From an uncultured Bacteroides sp. (GTDB taxonomy: Bacteria; Bacteroidota; Bacteroidia; Bacteroidales; Bacteroidaceae), in the NCBI GenBank assembly GCA_949296575.1, contig CASFPE010000034.1:1-64000 (forward strand): DNA of 64,000 bases, written 5' to 3'. The notes beneath the pieces are model-generated. The model ran no database searches. It worked only from the letters and a program-made list of their open reading frames with translations, and was not told the origin of the DNA. This document shows positions 27,475-36,700 of the stretch, piece by piece. The position numbers were made by a program, and so were the translations under genes. The stretch's first letter is position 1. Every line of letters begins with the position of its first letter.

Positions 27475-30400
27475 TCACAACTTTTTTAATTGGGTTTTCG
27501 CCTTGTTCTTTGCCTTGTAAATCAGGACAAAGAAGAAAGGCACCAATATGATACCAAAAATAATCGCAAATATCATCCCGAAAAACACGCCGGTGCCTAT
27601 GGCCTGGCGGCTCGCTGCTCCCGGCCCGGTGGCCAGCACCATCGGCAACATGCCCAACACAAAAGCAAGGGAAGTCATCATGATGGGGCGGAAACGGAGA
27701 TGCGCGGCATGGAGCGCCGATTGCACCAAATCGCCTCCCCGGTCCACTTCTTCTTTAGCAAACTCTACAATCAAAATGGCATTTTTCGCCGCAAGACCCA
27801 TCAGCATCACCAAACCTATCTGGAAATAGATGTCGTTCTCCAAGCCACAGGCCCACACGCCCAAGTAAGCGCCCAAAGCGGCTACCGGCAACGACAGCAA
27901 CACAGCCACTGGAACCATCCAGCTTTCATACTGGGCGGCAAGGAACAGGAACACGAACAGGAAGACCAACATCAAGACAATGCCCGTCTGGCCGCCCGCT
28001 TGTTTCTCTTGGTACGACAGGCCGCTCCACTCCAAATCTATGTTGGAAGGCAGATGCTCGCGCACAATCTGCTCCATGATGTCCATAGCCTGCCCGGAAC
28101 TGTAACCGTGGGCGGCCGAACCACGAATGACGGCTGACGTGAACATATTGAAGCGCTTCATGCTGCCCGGCCCGGTAGTGTAGTACGCATTGCCCAATGC
28201 CGTGAGGGGAATCATAGCACCGTCAGAGCCTTTCACAAAGAACAAGTTGATGTCCTCTTTCCGCTCGCGGTAGGGCGCTTCTGCCTGTATGTAAACCCGG
28301 TAGATGCGGTTGAACATGTTGAAGTCATTCACATAAACCGAACCCGTGTAAGCTTTCATCGTGGAAAAGACATCGGCCAATGGCACGCCGGCCAACTTTG
28401 CCTTGTCGCGGTCCACGTCAAAATAAAGCTGGGGGATATCCGCCTGCAAGGAGGAAGAAAGCCCTGTGAGTTCCTCATGTTGCGAAGCATAATACATCAA
28501 CGTGTCCACAGCCTGCACCAAATTGTCGAATGTGGCATCGCCCCTTGCCTCCAACTGCATTTCAAATCCCCCGGATGTGCCCAAGCCCGGTATCACAGGA
28601 GGAGTGGACAAATACACCTTGCATTCCGGGTAACGCGACAAGTCGGCTTCCACTTCTTTCATGATGTCTTCCAAAGACGCATCTTCGCGTTCTTCCCAAG
28701 GTTTCATAATCACCGTCAACTCACTGCGTGCCTGGTTGCTTCCTACGCGGGGACTCGTTCCAGTGACATTCTGCACATATTCCACATATGGGTTCTTCAT
28801 CAGGTAATCAATGGCTCGTTCCGTCACCACGCGGGTACGTTCCAAAGTGGCTCCTTCCGGAAGTTCCAGTTCCACCTTGAAATAACCTTGGTCTTCCTTC
28901 GGCATGAAACTGGTGGGTATCAAGTTGTGTATCGTGAAAATCATGATTAACATGATGGCAAACGTGGTCAACACCCGGCGGGGATGCTTCACAAACTTCT
29001 TGATATAAGAGATGTATTTGTCGTTCCCGAACGTCAGCCATTCGTTGATTTTCCGGAACACGATGTTCTTCTTTTTCCCATCAGAGGGCTTCAATATCAA
29101 GGAACACATCACCGGACTCAACGTCAAAGCCACGACCGTAGAAATCAAAACGGAAACCACAATCGTAATAGTGAACTGGCGGTACAGTTGCCCGGTGATG
29201 CCTCCCAAGAAACTGACGGGGACAAACACGGCAGCAAGCACCATGGAGGTGGCAATCAAAGCACTGGCCAAGCCGTTCATCGCCTTCTTGCTGGCCTCGT
29301 AAGCGCTCAAATGCTCTTCTTCCATGATGCGTTCCACGTTTTCCACCACCACAATGGCATCGTCCACCACAATGCCGATTGCCAGCACCAAGCCCAACAA
29401 TGTAAGGATATTCAGCGAAAAACCGAAAATCAACATGAAACCGAATGTGCCAATCAAGGAGATAGGAACGGCAATGATGGGTATCAGCGTGGCGCGCCAA
29501 TTCTGCAACGACAGGAAAACCACCAGCACCACTAAGAACAATGCCTCGAACAACGTCTTATATACCTCATGGATGGATTGGGAAATATAGGTCGTCATGT
29601 CGAAAGGAATCTCATAGCTCAATCCGTCAGGGAAATTGACACTCAAGTCTTCTATTGTCGCCTTGACCCGTTCTGCCACCTCGATGGCATTGGCGCCCGG
29701 CAGCATGTAAATGGCCAATACCGCCGCATTCTCTCCGTCGATGCCGCTCTCCGTGCTGTAAGAAGAAGCCTCCAACGACACACGGGCCACGTCGCGCAAA
29801 CGGATAATGGAGCCGTTTGGATTGGCACGAACCACGATATCTTCAAATTGGCTGGCCGTGGAAAGCCGTCCCTGCGCAATGATGGGAATGGTGACATCCA
29901 GCCCCGTCACGGGTTGTTGCCCCAAAACACCTGCGGCCGATTCGCGGTTTTGGTCGTTCAACGCTTTCTGAATATCCTGAACCGTCAGGCCGAAATTCGC
30001 CAGCTTGTCCGGCTGCACCCAAATCTGCATGGCATAATAACGGCTGCCGACATTCGACACGCGCCCTACTCCGGGAATACGCCGAAGCACGTCCAGCACA
30101 TTGATAGTGGCAAAGTTGCTCAGATATATCTCATCAAACTTGGGATCGCTGGAAGTAAGGCAAAGCGTCATCAACTGGCTGGAAGCCTGCTTTTCCACAG
30201 AAATCCCGTTCTGTATGACTTCTGCCGGAAGACGTGACTCGGCCAACTTCACACGGTTCTGGATTTCCACGGCTGCCAAGTCGGCATCTGTGGAAATGTC
30301 GAACGTGACAGTGGCCGAAAACCCTCCGGAATTGGAACTGCTCGATTCCATGTAAAGCATGCCCGGCGTGCCGTTCAATTCCTGTTCAATCGGGGTAGCA

Positions 30401-30585
30401 ACAGCCTGCGAAACCGTCAACGCGCTGGCGCCCGGATAGGAAGCGCTGATTTTCACCACGGGAGGAGTAATCTGCGGATACTGGTCGATGGGAAGCATCG
30501 TCAGGCCGATGACCCCAATAATGACAATAACAATGGAAATGACCGCAGAAAAGACTGGACGGTCTATAAAAAAACTTACTTTCAT
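27475..30585 (-). CDS. RND multidrug efflux pump, inner-membrane subunit (AcrB/MexB family)
   Basis: A 1036-residue proton-driven pump with the AcrB plan: one N-terminal helix (FFIDRPVFSAVISIVIVIIGVIG), a large periplasmic loop, a six-helix block, a second loop and a second helix block. The proton-relay residues are present as paired Asp in GIVVDDAIVVVENVER (helix 4) and Lys in GLAAKNAILIVEFAKE (helix 10). I prefer the ATG at 30585 over 30606 because it begins 1 bp after the adaptor stop and gives the usual MKVSFFIDRP start. It forms a tripartite efflux system with its neighbours. The substrate range is not readable from sequence. Confidence 0.95.
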   Translation of the reverse strand: MKVSFFIDRPVFSAVISIVIVIIGVIGLTMLPIDQYPQITPPVVKISASYPGASALTVSQAVATPIEQELNGTPGMLYMESSSSNSGGFSATVTFDISTDADLAAVEIQNRVKLAESRLPAEVIQNGISVEKQASSQLMTLCLTSSDPKFDEIYLSNFATINVLDVLRRIPGVGRVSNVGSRYYAMQIWVQPDKLANFGLTVQDIQKALNDQNRESAAGVLGQQPVTGLDVTIPIIAQGRLSTASQFEDIVVRANPNGSIIRLRDVARVSLEASSYSTESGIDGENAAVLAIYMLPGANAIEVAERVKATIEDLSVNFPDGLSYEIPFDMTTYISQSIHEVYKTLFEALFLVVLVVFLSLQNWRATLIPIIAVPISLIGTFGFMLIFGFSLNILTLLGLVLAIGIVVDDAIVVVENVERIMEEEHLSAYEASKKAMNGLASALIATSMVLAAVFVPVSFLGGITGQLYRQFTITIVVSVLISTVVALTLSPVMCSLILKPSDGKKKNIVFRKINEWLTFGNDKYISYIKKFVKHPRRVLTTFAIMLIMIFTIHNLIPTSFMPKEDQGYFKVELELPEGATLERTRVVTERAIDYLMKNPYVEYVQNVTGTSPRVGSNQARSELTVIMKPWEEREDASLEDIMKEVEADLSRYPECKVYLSTPPVIPGLGTSGGFEMQLEARGDATFDNLVQAVDTLMYYASQHEELTGLSSSLQADIPQLYFDVDRDKAKLAGVPLADVFSTMKAYTGSVYVNDFNMFNRIYRVYIQAEAPYRERKEDINLFFVKGSDGAMIPLTALGNAYYTTGPGSMKRFNMFTSAVIRGSAAHGYSSGQAMDIMEQIVREHLPSNIDLEWSGLSYQEKQAGGQTGIVLMLVFLFVFLFLAAQYESWMVPVAVLLSLPVAALGAYLGVWACGLENDIYFQIGLVMLMGLAAKNAILIVEFAKEEVDRGGDLVQSALHAAHLRFRPIMMTSLAFVLGMLPMVLATGPGAASRQAIGTGVFFGMIFAIIFGIILVPFFFVLIYKAKNKAKTQLKKL

Positions 30586-30586
30586 C

Positions 30587-31777
30587 TTATTCTTCTTTAC
30601 TGCCAAGCGTTTCTTCCATCTCGTCCACCAGCTCCACTTTTATTCCCGGAGCCAGCTTATGGATGCCCTCATTCACCACATTCTCACCCGCCACCAAACC
30701 GCGTTCCACGACAAGATTATTCTCAAATTCAGGGCCTAATTCAATGAAACGCCGTTCCACCGTCGTGTCTCTCCGCACGACATACACGTAGGCACCGCCT
30801 TTTTCTATCGTCACCGCCTTTCTTGGAATGACAGTCGCGCCCTCACGCACATCCAACAAGAGCTTCACTTTCGTGAACTGTCCGGGCAACAATACGCGGT
30901 CAGGATTCGGCATTTCCGCACGGACGGAGAATGTACCCGTCTGCGGGTCCACCTGAGGCTCCGCAAAATCCACATATCCTTTCAAGGGATACACCGAATT
31001 GTCGGCCAACGTAATAGAAATGTTGGGCTGCCAAGAACGGGTAGAATCCTGTTGCCCGAAGTTTACATTGCGTTCCTTGCTTTTCAGGTAATCCAAAGCC
31101 GTCATGCTGAAATCAACCAATACAGTATCGCTCTTGACAATTGTGGCCAACAACGACTTGCCGCCAGCACCGACCAACGTTCCCAAATCCACATTCCTCT
31201 CGCTGATATAGCCCGACGAAGGGGAACGCACAATCGTGTATCCCAATTCCAATTCAGCCTGTGCAAGGTCGGCCTCGCTCATGGCTACGGCGGCTTCCGA
31301 GCTTTCATAGGCCGCAATCGCGTTGTCCAAATCAAGCTGGCTGGCTGCATTCTGCTCATACAAAGGCCGGATACGGTCTAAATCGCGCTTGGCCTTCAAT
31401 GCTTGTGCCTCATCTTTCTTCAACTGAGCGCGCACCCTGTCGGCCTTGGCTCTGTACAAATCCTGATTGATGACAAACAACACTTGATTGCGCTTCACAT
31501 ACGTGCCTTCCTCAAAAAGCATTTCTTCCAAATAACCTTCCACTCGGGCGCGGACTTCCACGAATTGCTGGGCGCGGATGCGGCCCACATATTCACCGTA
31601 CAGTTCCACATCCTCCATCTCCGCAGGCTCTGCCACAACAGTCGGGTAAACAGGCTGCGGCTTTTCCGGGCGGGTCACAATATAATATACCCCTATAATG
31701 ACAGCAATGCAAATGATTGCTGCTGCCCATCTTTTTTTATCAAGCAATCTGTCTCTATTCGGAAAGAACTTTTTCAT
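30587..31777 (-). CDS. RND efflux periplasmic adaptor (membrane fusion protein)
   Basis: A 396-residue adaptor. A single N-terminal hydrophobic segment (about 17-36) anchors it without a lipobox. Then come a barrel-sandwich half with VEVRARVEGYLEEMLFEEGTYV (a lipoyl-like strand), a long alpha-hairpin (about 110-175, rich in Ala, Glu and Gln), the second lipoyl half (SPSSGYISERNVDLGTLVG), a beta-barrel and a membrane-proximal domain. It links the AcrB-like pump to the OprM-like channel. It is the first gene of the operon, preceded by about 155 bp of leader. No local regulator gene is adjacent, unlike many efflux loci. Confidence 0.93.
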   Translation of the reverse strand: MKKFFPNRDRLLDKKRWAAAIICIAVIIGVYYIVTRPEKPQPVYPTVVAEPAEMEDVELYGEYVGRIRAQQFVEVRARVEGYLEEMLFEEGTYVKRNQVLFVINQDLYRAKADRVRAQLKKDEAQALKAKRDLDRIRPLYEQNAASQLDLDNAIAAYESSEAAVAMSEADLAQAELELGYTIVRSPSSGYISERNVDLGTLVGAGGKSLLATIVKSDTVLVDFSMTALDYLKSKERNVNFGQQDSTRSWQPNISITLADNSVYPLKGYVDFAEPQVDPQTGTFSVRAEMPNPDRVLLPGQFTKVKLLLDVREGATVIPRKAVTIEKGGAYVYVVRRDTTVERRFIELGPEFENNLVVERGLVAGENVVNEGIHKLAPGIKVELVDEMEETLGSKEE

Positions 31778-31939
31778 AATCTATCACAAACTATTAATTC
31801 CACCATAATAAACCGGGCTTTTCCAAAGCGCATGCCAAAATCGGTTATCCTATTTATCCAATTGTCTATCAAAACATTGCAAAACAACGCCTCTACTAAC
31901 AAGTGTAGAATGCGCCCAATGGTTTGTAGAAATACTCCA

Positions 31940-31947
31940 CAAATGTA
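31940..31947 (-). promoter_or_regulatory. Possible -7 element for the efflux operon
   Basis: CAAATGTA reads TACATTTG on the minus strand. The -33 spacing is poor (nearest CAA 24 bp away). It would give a leader of about 155 nt containing a short inverted repeat, CTAC..GTAG, near 31893-31909. Confidence 0.35.
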
Positions 31948-31980
31948 ACGAAAAAGTTCATTCCCTTATGCCAACGCAAT

Positions 31981-32009
31981 AAAAAAATCAGGCCATCGCG
32001 GCCTGATTT
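31981..32009 (-). terminator. Strong orphan intrinsic terminator on the minus strand
   Basis: AAATCAGGCC (31985-31994) pairs with GGCCTGATTT (32000-32009) around ATCGC, and the minus strand runs into seven T (31987-31981). No annotated leftward gene lies upstream; the flanking genes are divergent. It therefore implies an unannotated short leftward transcript, or a block to antisense transcription from the rightward gene's region. Confidence 0.7.
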
Positions 32010-32140
32010 CCAATATGCCCCAAGCGTTGCTTCTGCATTGCCCCTTATCCTTAATCGCCGCACCGCCCAAAAACACGCAAAACAAAAGAGAACTGCATTC
32101 CACATTTATTCCTATAAAAAAAACATAAAAGCCGCATTCT
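31985..32140 (-). ncRNA. Candidate small RNA ending at the orphan terminator
   Basis: The only support is the strong terminator at 31981-32009 with no upstream ORF, and a weak -7-like TTTATTTG (plus-strand 32143-32150, one mismatch to TAnnTTTG). The predicted transcript would be about 130-155 nt and has no convincing reading frame. The spacer 31778-32189 contains this, the efflux leader and the promoter of the rightward gene (TACCTTTA near 32157). The 5' end is a guess. Confidence 0.25.
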
Positions 32141-32189
32141 TTCAAATAAACTTTTTACCTTTACCGAAAACTTCAAAAAAACAACAGCT

Positions 32190-32462
32190 ATGGCAAGCAA
32201 AAGAAACCTGAAAAAGCAAGTCAATTACATCATCAGCGAACTGTTCACCGAATGCCTCGTCTGCAAAGCAATCTTCCCTAAAGAAGAAAATGAAAAGAAA
32301 CTTGATGAACTGATGGAAAAGATAGTAGACATGCAGAATGAGTTCATCGGACGGCTGAACCATGTAGAACCCGGCAATATAAAAGGATCTTACAAGAAAT
32401 TCCATGAAGACTTCAACCGGGAAGTCGGCGCCATCATAGAAAGCATCTCGAAACTTCACTAA
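32190..32462 (+). CDS. Small conserved hypothetical protein
   Basis: A 90-residue, mostly helical, charged cytosolic protein without signal or membrane segment. It has two Cys (ECLVCKAIF, 21-29) but no full metal motif. I do not recognise a named family; the composition and length resemble conserved small Bacteroidales proteins. It starts a rightward run of closely spaced genes, 10 bp before the acyltransferase, so they are probably co-transcribed. Confidence 0.75.
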   Translation: MASKRNLKKQVNYIISELFTECLVCKAIFPKEENEKKLDELMEKIVDMQNEFIGRLNHVEPGNIKGSYKKFHEDFNREVGAIIESISKLH

Positions 32463-32472
32463 GCGCACCGGA

Positions 32473-33027
32473 ATGAAACAAGCCATTTGCAGGTACATCT
32501 ATTTCAACTTGTTAAAGTGGAAAGCGGTTGTTACAGTCCCAGACTATGACAAATACATCATCTGCGCCGCCCCCCATACCAGCAACTGGGATTTCATTAT
32601 CGGCAAATTATTCTATGCCGCCATTGGACGGCAGACCGGATTCATGATGAAAAAAGAATGGTTTTTCCCCCCATTAGGATTCTTATTAAAAGCAATGGGG
32701 GGAATCCCTATCAACAGAAGCAAGAAAAGCTCCATGGTGGAAACGATAAGCAACACGGTTAAGGAAAGCACCCGTTTCCATCTGGCCATCACGCCGGAAG
32801 GCACCCGGTCGCCCAACCCTGAGTGGAAGAAAGGCTTTTACTACATTGCCCTCAACGCGCAAATCCCCATTGTCCTGATCGGCATTGACTACAAAACCAA
32901 GACCATCACTGCCGAAAAAACCATCTACCCTTGCGGCGATTATGAGAAAGACATCAAAGAGATAAAGAACTATTTCAAGCAATTCACAGGAAAATATCCT
33001 GAAAACTTCCAAACAGGGGACATCTGA
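32473..33027 (+). CDS. PlsC-like 1-acyl-glycerol-3-phosphate acyltransferase family protein
   Basis: A 184-residue member of the lysophospholipid acyltransferase family, short compared with the usual 230-260 residues. The catalytic HX4D box is HTSNWD (His35, Asp40). GGIPINR (76-82) and PEGTRS (108-113) are the glycerol-phosphate binding motifs. No clear long transmembrane anchor is present, as in the short subfamily. The predicted role is transfer of an acyl group to a lysophospholipid or related acceptor at the inner membrane. Its stop TGA shares bases with the ATG of the next gene (33025-33027), implying coupled translation. Confidence 0.85.
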   Translation: MKQAICRYIYFNLLKWKAVVTVPDYDKYIICAAPHTSNWDFIIGKLFYAAIGRQTGFMMKKEWFFPPLGFLLKAMGGIPINRSKKSSMVETISNTVKESTRFHLAITPEGTRSPNPEWKKGFYYIALNAQIPIVLIGIDYKTKTITAEKTIYPCGDYEKDIKEIKNYFKQFTGKYPENFQTGDI

Positions 33028-33797
33028 TGCGCATCGGCTTGGCACAATATGACATTGCTTGGGAAAACAAAACGGCAAACTTCCAAAAAGCAATTGATTT
33101 GCTGAAGCAAATGGAAGGGAAAACCGATCTTGCAGTCTTCCCTGAAATGTTCTCTACCGGTTTCAGCATGAACAGCCATCTCTTGGCCGAAACCATGGAT
33201 GGAGAAACCATGCACTTGCTGCAACAATGGTCCCAGCAATTCAACATGGCCTTGGCCGGAAGCTTCATTTGCAAAGAAAATGAAGCTTTCTTTAACCGCG
33301 CTTTCTTCATCACGCCAGAAGGAGACACCTATTATTATGACAAACGACACTTGTTCCGCATGGGGAATGAACCCGAAAGTTTCAGCCCCGGAAACAAAAG
33401 ATGCATCCTCCACTACAAAGGGTGGAACATTTGCCTTGCCGTGTGCTATGATCTAAGATTCCCTGTATGGCTGCGCAACACCGGAAATGCATATGACCTT
33501 CTAATCTTGGTTGCCAACTGGCCTTCCTCACGGAATGCCGTATGGGACACGCTCCTGCAAGCAAGAGCCATCGAGAACCAAAGCTATGTATGCGGAGTGA
33601 ACAGGACAGGGACAGACGGGGCCGGACTCCATTATTCAGGACATTCCGCCATGATTGACGCAAAGGGGAAACGGCAAGCCGCGTTCCAAGAAAATGAAGA
33701 AGGATTCCGCATCGCCGACATACACTTGGAAGATTTGGTACATTTCAGAGAAAAATTCCCCGCATGGAAAGATGCAGACCCGTTCACCATACCTTAA
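33027..33797 (+). CDS. Nitrilase-superfamily amidase (omega-amidase/YafV-like)
   Basis: A 256-residue carbon-nitrogen hydrolase with the complete catalytic triad: Glu40 in FPEMFSTGF, Lys106 in YYDKRHLF and Cys140 in AVCYDLRFPVW. The motifs following each residue match the omega-amidase group (NIT2/YafV), which hydrolyses alpha-ketoglutaramate and alpha-ketosuccinamate to the keto acid plus ammonia in the cytosol. Its ATG overlaps the acyltransferase stop. The link between the two enzymes is not obvious; the coupling may simply reflect compact gene packing. Other amide substrates are possible. Confidence 0.88.
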   Translation: MRIGLAQYDIAWENKTANFQKAIDLLKQMEGKTDLAVFPEMFSTGFSMNSHLLAETMDGETMHLLQQWSQQFNMALAGSFICKENEAFFNRAFFITPEGDTYYYDKRHLFRMGNEPESFSPGNKRCILHYKGWNICLAVCYDLRFPVWLRNTGNAYDLLILVANWPSSRNAVWDTLLQARAIENQSYVCGVNRTGTDGAGLHYSGHSAMIDAKGKRQAAFQENEEGFRIADIHLEDLVHFREKFPAWKDADPFTIP

Positions 33798-33851
33798 CGC
33801 CAAAAACCTTGGCCAATCACATTCATTCATCATCATTTAACCTGAACCACC

Positions 33852-35843
33852 ATGAAAACCAATCTAAGCGCCCACATCACTCTCAACAGGATATCTACCA
33901 AATACTACAAGCCAGCCAACGCATACGAACGTTCCGTGCTGACAAGATTGGAAAAAATCCCTACCGACATCTATGAAACTGTAGAAGAAGGCGCATGCCA
34001 CATCGCACAAGAAATAGCCCAGACCATACAGGAAAAGCAACGAGCCGGACATTTCTGCGTCATGGCATTGACCGGGGGCAACTCCCCGCTCAGCATCTTC
34101 AACGAACTGATCCGGCTGCACAAAGAAGAAAAACTCAGTTTCCGAAACGTCATTATCTTCAATGTCTACGAATATTATCCCCTTCACCCGGACACCGGAT
34201 ACAGCAGCTTCAGGTCGCTCAAGGAATTGTTCCTCGACCACATCGACATCGACCTCCGCAATGTCTACACGCCAGACGGAGGCATCCCCAAAGAAGCCAT
34301 CTTGGAACATTGCCGCATGTACGAGCAACGGATTGAGAGTTTCGGAGGCATCGACATCATGCTGTTGGGCATCGGCAGGATGGGAAACATCGCGTTCAAC
34401 GAGCCCGGCTCGCAAATCAACTCACGCACCCGCCTCATCCTTATCGACAACACCTCGCGCAGCGAAGCGGCAAAAAGGTTCGGCAATGCAGACAACGTGC
34501 CATCTTGCTCCATCACAATGGGCATCAAAACCATCCTTTCTTCTAAAAAAATCTATCTCACCGCCTGGGGCGAAGAAAAGGCTGAAATGATCAAACAGGC
34601 AGTAGAGGGAACCGTTACCGATGCCATCCCCGCATCCTTCCTGCAAGCCCACGGCAACACCCACATCGCCATCGACCTTTCCGCCGCAGGATACCTCACC
34701 CGAATCCAACATCCTTGGCTTGTCACCTCGTGCGAATGGAACGACAAACTGATCAGAAGTGCCATCGTATGGCTGTGCGGCATCACGGGGAAGCCCATCT
34801 TGAAACTCACCAATAAGGACTACAACGAAAACGGGTTGAGCGAACTCCTCGTCCTATACGGTTCTGCATACAATGTCAACATAAAGATATTCAACGACCT
34901 CCAGCACACCATCACCGGCTGGCCCGGAGGAAAGCCCAATGCCGACGACACATACCGGCCTGAACGTGCCTTGCCTTACCCCAAACGAGTGTTAGTATTC
35001 TCGCCCCATCCCGACGACGACGTGATTTCCATGGGAGGAACTATCCGCAGGCTCGTGGAACAAGGGCATGAAGTCCACGTCGCATACGAAACTTCCGGCA
35101 ACATTGCCGTAGGCGATGAGGAAGTGTTGCGCTTCATGCATTTCATCAAAGGATTCAACTTCCTGTTCGACAAAGGAAACTTTGAGAACATGCACGAAAA
35201 ATATGCCGAGATATGGGATTTCCTTGAAAAGAAAAACGACGGCGACATGGACACGCGGGACATCTTAGCCATCAAAGGGCTGATACGAAGGGGAGAAGCG
35301 CGCATCGCCTGCCGCTACAACAACCTGCCCATGGAACAAGTGCATTTCCTCGACCTCCCATTCTACGAGACAGGACGGATACAAAAGAACCCTCTTGCTG
35401 AAGAAGACGTGGCCATCGTGCAACAATTATTGGAAAAGATAAAGCCCCACCAGATATTCGTGGCGGGCGACCTTGCCGACCCACACGGCACGCATCGCGT
35501 ATGCACCGATGCCGTGTTCGCGGCCATCGACCAAGAAAAAGAAAACCATGCAGAATGGCTTCAGGAATGCCGCATATGGATGTACCGGGGAGCATGGGCA
35601 GAATGGGACATCGAACACATAGAAATGGCCGTTCCTATCAGCCCGGAAGAACTTCGTGCCAAACGAAATGCCATACTCAAACATCAATCGCAAATGGAAA
35701 GCGCACCTTTCCTCGGCAATGATGAGCGGCTGTTCTGGCAACGTTCGGAAGACCGCAACCGCGCTACCGCAACCTTGTACGACAAATTAGGGCTGGCATC
35801 CTACGAAGCCATGGAAGCATTTGTGGAATACATCCCGCTCTAA
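33852..35843 (+). CDS. NagB-like domain fused to PIG-L/LmbE deacetylase; NagB catalytic residues lost
   Basis: A 663-residue fusion. Residues about 30-290 match glucosamine-6-phosphate deaminase, but the active site is altered. The NMDEY motif reads NVYEY (Tyr106 in place of the catalytic Asp), and GxDGHIAFNEP reads GRMGNIAFNEP (Met177 and Asn179 in place of Asp and His), with only Glu184 kept. Residues about 375-600 form a PIG-L/LmbE zinc deacetylase with intact HPDDD (386-390) and HGTH (545-548). Deamination is therefore unlikely, whereas N-deacetylation of an N-acetylglucosaminyl substrate is plausible, with the NagB domain acting as a sugar-phosphate sensor or scaffold (inference). Database labels of nagB for this fusion may mislead. 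Its stop overlaps the convergent DUF1460 gene by 4 bp. Confidence 0.88.
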   Translation: MKTNLSAHITLNRISTKYYKPANAYERSVLTRLEKIPTDIYETVEEGACHIAQEIAQTIQEKQRAGHFCVMALTGGNSPLSIFNELIRLHKEEKLSFRNVIIFNVYEYYPLHPDTGYSSFRSLKELFLDHIDIDLRNVYTPDGGIPKEAILEHCRMYEQRIESFGGIDIMLLGIGRMGNIAFNEPGSQINSRTRLILIDNTSRSEAAKRFGNADNVPSCSITMGIKTILSSKKIYLTAWGEEKAEMIKQAVEGTVTDAIPASFLQAHGNTHIAIDLSAAGYLTRIQHPWLVTSCEWNDKLIRSAIVWLCGITGKPILKLTNKDYNENGLSELLVLYGSAYNVNIKIFNDLQHTITGWPGGKPNADDTYRPERALPYPKRVLVFSPHPDDDVISMGGTIRRLVEQGHEVHVAYETSGNIAVGDEEVLRFMHFIKGFNFLFDKGNFENMHEKYAEIWDFLEKKNDGDMDTRDILAIKGLIRRGEARIACRYNNLPMEQVHFLDLPFYETGRIQKNPLAEEDVAIVQQLLEKIKPHQIFVAGDLADPHGTHRVCTDAVFAAIDQEKENHAEWLQECRIWMYRGAWAEWDIEHIEMAVPISPEELRAKRNAILKHQSQMESAPFLGNDERLFWQRSEDRNRATATLYDKLGLASYEAMEAFVEYIPL

Positions 35844-36691
35844 CGGAAGCGGAAACGGAACACACGCATTCCTGACACGGAAGGCTGGCCGGACAGGTAA
35901 TCTTTCAAAGAAGCCGGCTCCACCAACACTTTCTTGTGGCGCGATGATGCGTGCAGCAGGCAGGCTTTGCCCTCTTTCACCACTACAAAGCCCACGTGGG
36001 AAACGTCCAAGCCTTCCGTGCTTGTCGTAAAGGCAACCAAGCAACTGCCGCCTGCCTTCGCCAATGCCGTTTCCGCACTTTCTTTCCCTATGCGGCAAAC
36101 AGGCAGCGCCGAAAGGCGTTCTTCGACGTCCTTTATCTTGCAAAGATTCGCGTTGTCGTCCCGCAAGCGAGGATACAACCGGGCATGCGACGACATGAAA
36201 TCCAATTTCCGGCTGGCGCATTCCCAAGGAACGCCCAAACTTGTGGTCGCCTCCTCCCATCCCACGTGGGAAACAAGGTTTTGCGCCGCCCACTCCGTGA
36301 AGTAATGGAGGCGCGAACAATAGCCGTCCACCACTCCCCCACGGTATCTTATGCGCCTGAGATTGGCTGCAAAATCATGAAAAGAACAGCTTCCTGCACG
36401 GCTCGTTTCCGCCAAAGCCAGCACCGTTTCCACAAACGTCATGCAGTCAAATCCCGACAAACAGACCACCAAGGATTCTTCCTCGCCGTCCCGCTCCAGC
36501 GTGTTGGCCACGTAAGGAACGCCGCACAATGCTTCGGCAAAGAAAAGAACCCGGCTGGAATCCGGCACCGATGACGACGCATCATGCAACAAACGCTCCA
36601 CCGCCACGCTGTCTTCCGGCATATGCACAACACCGCCGGCCTGCATGCAGCAGGCCACGCAACACAGCCATCCCAACCACAAGCCACGCAT
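35840..36691 (-). CDS. DUF1460 family protein (NlpC/P60-like cell-wall amidase)
   Basis: A 283-residue exported protein. The N-terminus is a Cys-rich hydrophobic signal (LWLGWLCCVACCMQAGG), which may contain a lipobox, though the exact Cys is unclear. The DUF1460 core has Cys83 in GFDCMTFVE and His232 in LDVSHVGFVV, the positions expected for a Cys-His peptidase of the NlpC/P60 type. Crystal structures of the family suggest N-acetylmuramoyl-L-alanine amidase-like action on peptidoglycan fragments. It is convergent with the NagB-like fusion, sharing 4 bp at the stops, and follows 9 bp after the dnaJ stop on the opposite side. Likely periplasmic or surface recycling of muropeptides. Confidence 0.85.
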   Translation of the reverse strand: MRGLWLGWLCCVACCMQAGGVVHMPEDSVAVERLLHDASSSVPDSSRVLFFAEALCGVPYVANTLERDGEEESLVVCLSGFDCMTFVETVLALAETSRAGSCSFHDFAANLRRIRYRGGVVDGYCSRLHYFTEWAAQNLVSHVGWEEATTSLGVPWECASRKLDFMSSHARLYPRLRDDNANLCKIKDVEERLSALPVCRIGKESAETALAKAGGSCLVAFTTSTEGLDVSHVGFVVVKEGKACLLHASSRHKKVLVEPASLKDYLSGQPSVSGMRVFRFRFR

Positions 36692-36700
36692 ACGGCAAGG

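Noticed and set aside
32010..32105. 69-residue minus-strand frame (31896-32105) over the orphan terminator
   Set aside because: The terminator hairpin lies inside the frame and the protein has no recognisable feature.
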